NCBI GenBank assembly: GCA_964642165.1
Contig: CAZXOC010000134.1
Coordinates: 1 to 18,762, forward strand
DNA: 18,762 bases
Reading direction: 5' to 3'
Origin: CAYRVX01 sp964642165
Lineage (GTDB): Bacteria; Planctomycetota; Phycisphaerae; SM23-33
The position numbers and the translations under genes were made by a program. The notes under the pieces were generated by a model. It was given only the letters and a program-made list of their open reading frames with translations, did no database searches and had not been told where the DNA came from. Shown here one piece after another: positions 15,774-18,762 of this stretch (positions are counted from its first letter, which is position 1; every line of letters starts with the position of its first letter).

Positions 15774-16103
15774 ATGAACGAGTTGTCCCGGGACCTTCTG
15801 GACGAGATCGTGCGGCGCCTCGTGGACGCCCTGCACCCCGCGGGGATTTGCCTGTTCGGCTCCCACGCCTCCGGCACCCCGGACAAGGGCAGCGACATCG
15901 ACCTACTGGTGGTGGTGGACGACGGAGACGTGTCGTGTCGCGAGCTGGCCCGGAAGGGGCGAAGGAGCTTGTGGGGCATGTGCGTCCCCACCGACCTCGT
16001 TGTCTGCACGACGGAGGAGATGGAGAAATGGTCCCACGTAAGCTGTAACCTCCTTCACACCGTGGCGGAGAAAGGCCAGCGCATCTATGCCCGGGGAAGA
16101 TAG
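15774..16103 (+). CDS. MNT-type minimal nucleotidyltransferase
   Basis: A 109-aa stand-alone nucleotidyltransferase of the pol-beta superfamily. The signature GSHASGTPDKGSDIDLLVV (29-47) gives Gly29-Ser30 and the metal-binding Asp41 and Asp43; the third carboxylate is Asp74 in VPTDLVV. All catalytic positions are thus present. In HEPT/MNT toxin-antitoxin pairs the MNT protein is the antitoxin and AMPylates the HEPT toxin. A short HEPT-like start overlaps this gene's 3' end, fitting that role, but the partner is broken. GGAG lies 8 nt upstream of ATG 15774. A weak TTGAAG / GAGAAT promoter-like pair (15729-15757) is too close to the Shine-Dalgarno to be convincing. Confidence 0.88.
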   Translation: MNELSRDLLDEIVRRLVDALHPAGICLFGSHASGTPDKGSDIDLLVVVDDGDVSCRELARKGRRSLWGMCVPTDLVVCTTEEMEKWSHVSCNLLHTVAEKGQRIYARGR

Positions 16104-16164
16104 GCTCATCGCGCAGTGGCTGGCGAAGGCCGCGGCGAGAGGCCGGGACCAAGCGGAGGAGTAG
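16087..16164 (+). pseudogene. Truncated HEPT-domain protein (25 codons)
   Basis: An ATG at 16087, inside the last codons of the nucleotidyltransferase and out of frame with it (17-nt overlap), opens a frame reading MPGEDRLIAQWLAKAAARGR and then ends at TAG 16162-16164. The first 15 residues fit the usual beginning of HEPT proteins (MPxEDR...WLxKA), which normally continue with a long four-helix domain carrying RX4-6H. Nothing in the two other plus frames downstream continues that domain. The likely history is deletion of the rest of the toxin. Because the peptide is short, the match could still be chance. Confidence 0.45.
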
Positions 16165-16236
16165 GCAGCTTCGGAGGGGCCTTCCAGGGAGGCAACGGCA
16201 AGCACCGGCTCGCGCTGGATACCGCGGACTTGTCGG

Positions 16237-16253
16237 CGGCGCAGAGCCGAGCG
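16237..16253 (+). repeat. 17-bp direct repeat, right copy
   Basis: Identical to 15698-15714. It lies 24 bp upstream of the ATG of the YdjM-type gene, beyond the HEPT remnant. Confidence 0.85.
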
Positions 16254-16264
16254 GGGGCTTCTGC

Positions 16265-16270
16265 TATACT
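16265..16270 (+). promoter_or_regulatory. -10 box placing transcription start at the YdjM-type ATG
   Basis: TATACT matches TATAAT at 5 of 6 positions and ends 6 nt before the ATG at 16277, so transcription would begin at or next to the start codon. No Shine-Dalgarno lies at normal distance. No -35 is seen at 17-nt spacing; TTGTCG at 16230-16235 is too far upstream. Confidence 0.45.
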
Positions 16271-16276
16271 CGGCGC

Positions 16277-16858
16277 ATGCCCTCGACGTTCTCGCACGCC
16301 TTCGTTGCCATTGCGGCCGAGAAGGCCGTCGTCCGGAAGAAGCCGCCCTTCGGCTTCGGCCTGCTGACGATGGGACTGGCGATCCTGCCGGACCTGGACA
16401 CGCTGGGGCTGCGGCTGGGCATCCCGTACGGGCACTTCTGGGGGCACCGCGGCATGATGCACTCGCTGCCCTTCGCGTTCGTTGTGAGCTTCGCCGCGTC
16501 GTGGCTGGCGGGGCGGTGGCTGCGCCCGATCTTCCGCACGTGGTGGCGGCTGTGGGTGTTCCTCCTGGTGATCATGGCCCTGCACCCGCTGCTGGACGCG
16601 ATGACCAACGGCGGGCTGGGCGTGGCGCTGTTCGCCCCGTTCGACAACACCCGCTACTTCCTGCCCTGGCGGCCGATCCAGGTCTCGCCGATCGGCCTGC
16701 GGTACCTCTTCTCGCGCTGGGGCGTGCGGGTGGCCGTCAGCGAACTGGTGTGGGTCTGGCTGCCGCTGAGCGCCGCGGCCGCCGGGTGCCGTTGCGCGAT
16801 CTACGCGGCTGCACGGATGCGGAAGCACGGGGGGCCGGACAGCGGGGCAACCCCCTGA
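16277..16858 (+). CDS. YdjM-type membrane-bound metal-dependent hydrolase (DUF457)
   Basis: A 193-aa inner-membrane protein of the YdjM/DUF457 family. Putative metal ligands are present: His7 in MPSTFSH, Asp39/Asp41 in LPDLDTL, His57 and His62 in GHRGMMHSL, and His103/Asp107 in LHPLLDAMT. The run GGLGVALFAPFDNTRYFLPW (112-131) is typical of the family. Hydrophobic helices lie at about 26-46, 64-78, 91-103 and 153-175. The family is found near SOS and phospholipid functions, but its substrate is not settled. The start at 16277 is right by family alignment (His7 near the N-terminus), yet it has no Shine-Dalgarno. The gene converges on the FliM-like gene with only 12 bp between stops. Confidence 0.9.
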   Translation: MPSTFSHAFVAIAAEKAVVRKKPPFGFGLLTMGLAILPDLDTLGLRLGIPYGHFWGHRGMMHSLPFAFVVSFAASWLAGRWLRPIFRTWWRLWVFLLVIMALHPLLDAMTNGGLGVALFAPFDNTRYFLPWRPIQVSPIGLRYLFSRWGVRVAVSELVWVWLPLSAAAAGCRCAIYAAARMRKHGGPDSGATP

Positions 16859-16870
16859 GGTCGGCGGCGC

Positions 16871-17785
16871 CTACGCCTCCTTCGGCTCGTCCAGGCGGCG
16901 GGTGATGGTCAGGGCCCGGCGCCCGTCCGACGTGTCCAGCCGCGCGGCGAACTTCGGGATGCCCCCGATCCGCACGATCACCTCCCCGTCGGCGGCCACC
17001 TCGGTGGCGATGATGTCCCCCGGGGCGAGGTCCGCCAGCTCGCGCTCGTCGATGCCGATGTCCTCCAGGGCGGCCGTCAACTCCAGCGGCCCCGTCCCGC
17101 CCTGCGCCGCCGGCCGGGGCAGGACGGCCCCGTCGATCGCCTCGCGCCCGGCGCACAGCCGCATCGTGCCGACACGCTCGCCGACGGCCAACTCGAACGT
17201 GATCACCAGGACCCGTTCGTCGGTCGCGGCGGGCGGCGGAAGGGCCGGCTCGAGCTTCGCGCGCAGGCGGGGCTTGCCCGCCTCCGGCCAGGAACGCCCC
17301 AGCCCCATCGCACAGGCGTCGGCCAGACGGTGCAGCACGCGCCGCTCGGCGGCCGTCAACGGACGATCCGGCGCGGGGCACGTCGACGGCGCCCCACCCA
17401 GCAGGCACTCGATCGCGCCGAAGGCCAGCGCGGGCGAGAACTCCACGCACAGCTCACCGAGTCCCCGCGGCGCATCGTCGGCCTCCGGCGCCGACAGGGC
17501 ATACGTGCACGTCAGCTCCTCCAGGGAGCGTGTGAAGTGGGACCGCAGCCCCTCGGCCGCGCCGGCCAGGCGAACACGCAGGTCCGCTCGAAGCAGGCTC
17601 GACGCCACGGCGGCGAAGTTGGCGGCGAAGCCCTCCGCCAGCCACCGCATCGGCTCGGACGGCCCGGAGGACTGGAGCCACTGCGCCGGCTCCTCCAGCC
17701 GGAGGGGGTCATGGGCGGCGGCCGGGCCTTCCGCGGCCGGCGGGGGGGGGACGTCCTGGTTGGCGGCCTCTGCGGCGTCAGTCAC
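16871..17785 (-). CDS. fliM: FliM-like flagellar motor switch protein
   Basis: A 304-aa FliM-family protein. FliM forms the C-ring of the flagellar motor, binding FliG, FliN and CheY-P. The middle CheC-like domain (about 50-215) contains FAANFAAVASSLLRADLRV, ELCVEFSPALAFGAIECLL (111-129) and DRPLTAAERRVLHRLADA (140-157). The C-terminal SpoA/FliN-like domain (about 232-296) contains ALEDIGIDERELADLAPGD. The N-terminus (1-45) is Pro/Ala-rich and lacks the EIDALL-type CheY-binding motif, and the GGxG loop reads GGAP (130-133). The GTG start at 17785 is chosen for GGGAGG 6 nt upstream; the in-frame opening at 17869 has no such element and would overlap the promoter. No other flagellar gene is in the window. 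It could be a divergent FliM or a FliM-derived protein of another switch or secretion complex. Confidence 0.78.
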   Translation of the reverse strand: MTDAAEAANQDVPPPPAAEGPAAAHDPLRLEEPAQWLQSSGPSEPMRWLAEGFAANFAAVASSLLRADLRVRLAGAAEGLRSHFTRSLEELTCTYALSAPEADDAPRGLGELCVEFSPALAFGAIECLLGGAPSTCPAPDRPLTAAERRVLHRLADACAMGLGRSWPEAGKPRLRAKLEPALPPPAATDERVLVITFELAVGERVGTMRLCAGREAIDGAVLPRPAAQGGTGPLELTAALEDIGIDERELADLAPGDIIATEVAADGEVIVRIGGIPKFAARLDTSDGRRALTITRRLDEPKEA

Positions 17786-17841
17786 GCACGACCTCCCTGT
17801 CGTCGCTTGCGGCGGACGGCGGAACGCGTCGTCCGGCGGGC

Positions 17842-17869
17842 ATTCTACCAGATCGCCCGTGAAGGTCAC
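17842..17869 (-). promoter_or_regulatory. Candidate promoter for the FliM-like gene
   Basis: On the minus strand, -35 GTGACC (17869-17864, 4 of 6), a 16-nt spacer and -10 TAGAAT (17847-17842, 5 of 6) lie 57 bp upstream of the GTG start. It looks like a housekeeping-sigma promoter; no sigma-28 or sigma-54 pattern typical of flagellar genes was seen. Confidence 0.45.
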
Positions 17870-17888
17870 GCGCGGGATTCCCCGCGTG
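17869..17888 (-). terminator. Hairpin after hflX
   Basis: An 8-bp stem (17869-17876 with 17881-17888, one G/T wobble) with loop ATTC lies about 50 bp past the hflX stop and just before the fliM-like promoter. No T-run follows on the minus strand, so it would be a weak intrinsic terminator at best. Confidence 0.35.
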
Positions 17889-17936
17889 CCGGCTCGGGCG
17901 GGCCCGGCGGGAGGCGGCGGGCGGACCGGCCGGGGC

Positions 17937-18762
17937 TCAGCGCTCCCGGGCCAGCACGTGCACGTCGCCGCCGAAGGCGCGCAGCCCGTCGACGTGGTCC
18001 TGGGCCATGACCGCCTCGATCCGCGCCGTGGCCCCGGCGTAGGTCTCGGTCCGCACCCGGGCGTGCCGTGCGATGTACTGCATCAGCTTCCCGTTGGCGC
18101 AGTCGGCCTGGAGGGTCACGCGAAGCGGCAGGCCGCCGGCCCATTGGCTCACGCGCCGCCCCAGGTCGTCGGCCCCCCGGCCGGTCCGGGCCGAGAGGAA
18201 GGCCCCCTCGGGGAACTGCTGGGCCAGGACGGTGTGGACGGCGGGGTCGGTGATCCGGTCGACCTTGTTGAGCACGAGCAGCAGGCGGCTGCGATCGCAG
18301 CCCAGCTCGTCCAGCACGCGGTCCACCGCGGCGATCTCGTGGGCGACGCGGTCGTGCGAGGCGTCGGCGACGTGCAGGAGCAGGTCGGCGTGGATGGCCT
18401 CCTCCAGCGTCGCGCGGAAGCTCGCGACCAGGTGGTGAGGCAGGTCGCGGACGAAGCCGATCGTGTCGCTCAGCAGCACCGTCTGCCCGTTGCCCAGCGA
18501 CCAGCGCCGGGTCTTCGTCTCCAGCGTGGCGAAGAGCTGATCGGCCACGTACGCCTCCGCGCCCGTCAGCAGGTTCAGCAGCGTGCTCTTCCCGGCGTTG
18601 GTGTAGCCGACCAGGCACGCGCAGAAGACGTCCCCCCGCGCGCGGACCTCGCGGACCTTGCGGCGGTCGATCTGCGCCAGGCGCTTCTTGAGCAGCGCCA
18701 CGCGCCGCTGGACCAGGCGGCGGTCGATCTCGATCTGCTTCTCGCCCGGGCCTCGCGTGCCG
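17937..18762 (-). CDS. hflX: GTPase HflX, 5' end beyond window
   Basis: Partial gene, about 275 codons visible, entering from the right edge. HflX is a ribosome-associated GTPase that splits stalled 70S ribosomes under stress. The visible part starts within the family signature GTRGPGEKQIEIDRR, follows with the helical linker, and then carries the G domain: P-loop GYTNAGKS, FATLETKTR (switch I region), DTIGFVRDLPHHLVASFRAT (G3), NKVD (G4) and SARTG (G5). A C-terminal domain follows the G domain. The N-terminal HflX-specific subdomain lies outside the window. The residue before the switch Thr reads LETKT where LDTxT is commoner. It is on the same strand as, and 151 bp upstream of, the FliM-like gene, which has its own promoter candidate. 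Confidence 0.95.
   Translation of the reverse strand, partial: GTRGPGEKQIEIDRRLVQRRVALLKKRLAQIDRRKVREVRARGDVFCACLVGYTNAGKSTLLNLLTGAEAYVADQLFATLETKTRRWSLGNGQTVLLSDTIGFVRDLPHHLVASFRATLEEAIHADLLLHVADASHDRVAHEIAAVDRVLDELGCDRSRLLLVLNKVDRITDPAVHTVLAQQFPEGAFLSARTGRGADDLGRRVSQWAGGLPLRVTLQADCANGKLMQYIARHARVRTETYAGATARIEAVMAQDHVDGLRAFGGDVHVLARER

Overview
This is a high-GC bacterial contig in which genes on both strands are mostly single or in short runs. The gene mix suggests Planctomycetota or a close relative: a Der GTPase, an S1C protease fused to TPR and propeller-like parts, a zinc GH127 hydrolase, a URO-D-superfamily protein, and a palindromic repeat type at the left edge that I associate with planctomycetes. 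No rRNA or marker tree is available, so the assignment is an inference. A run of exactly 100 N at 6182-6281 shows this is a draft or metagenome-type scaffold.

Layout: 1-440 has no convincing gene but carries palindromes and an AT-rich patch with possible insertion-sequence-end repeats. Der (minus) is followed by a 993-aa secreted TPR / propeller-like / trypsin-type protease (minus) and divergent rmuC (plus). After the gap come the 5' part of a propeller-like lipoprotein gene (minus) and a VapBC-type module (minus) with two tandem antitoxin genes, one PIN toxin and a well-formed promoter/operator. Next are a GH127 beta-L-arabinofuranosidase-family gene (minus), a divergent nucleotide-sugar dehydrogenase (plus), a secreted protein of unknown function, a small membrane protein translationally coupled to an EamA-type transporter, a URO-D/methyltransferase-like protein, and a MNT-type nucleotidyltransferase followed by what looks like a decayed HEPT partner. 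A YdjM-type membrane metal hydrolase (plus) then converges on a FliM-like switch protein (minus), and hflX (minus, 5' end missing) runs off the right edge.

How they work together: most genes are housekeeping or single-function genes with no shared pathway. The clear functional units are the toxin-antitoxin operon at 7627-8542, the coupled membrane pair at 13308-14599, and the nucleotidyltransferase/HEPT remnant at 15774-16164. GH127 and the sugar dehydrogenase share a divergent intergenic region, but a joint role in polysaccharide turnover is only a guess.

The most unusual structures are the doubled antitoxin with an operator sitting on its promoter; a 113-bp block holding the last 15 codons of the dehydrogenase plus its terminator, copied 838 bp downstream; and the 17-bp direct repeats that flank the nucleotidyltransferase/HEPT remnant. 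I found no strong evidence for a wholly new multi-gene defence or biosynthetic system.
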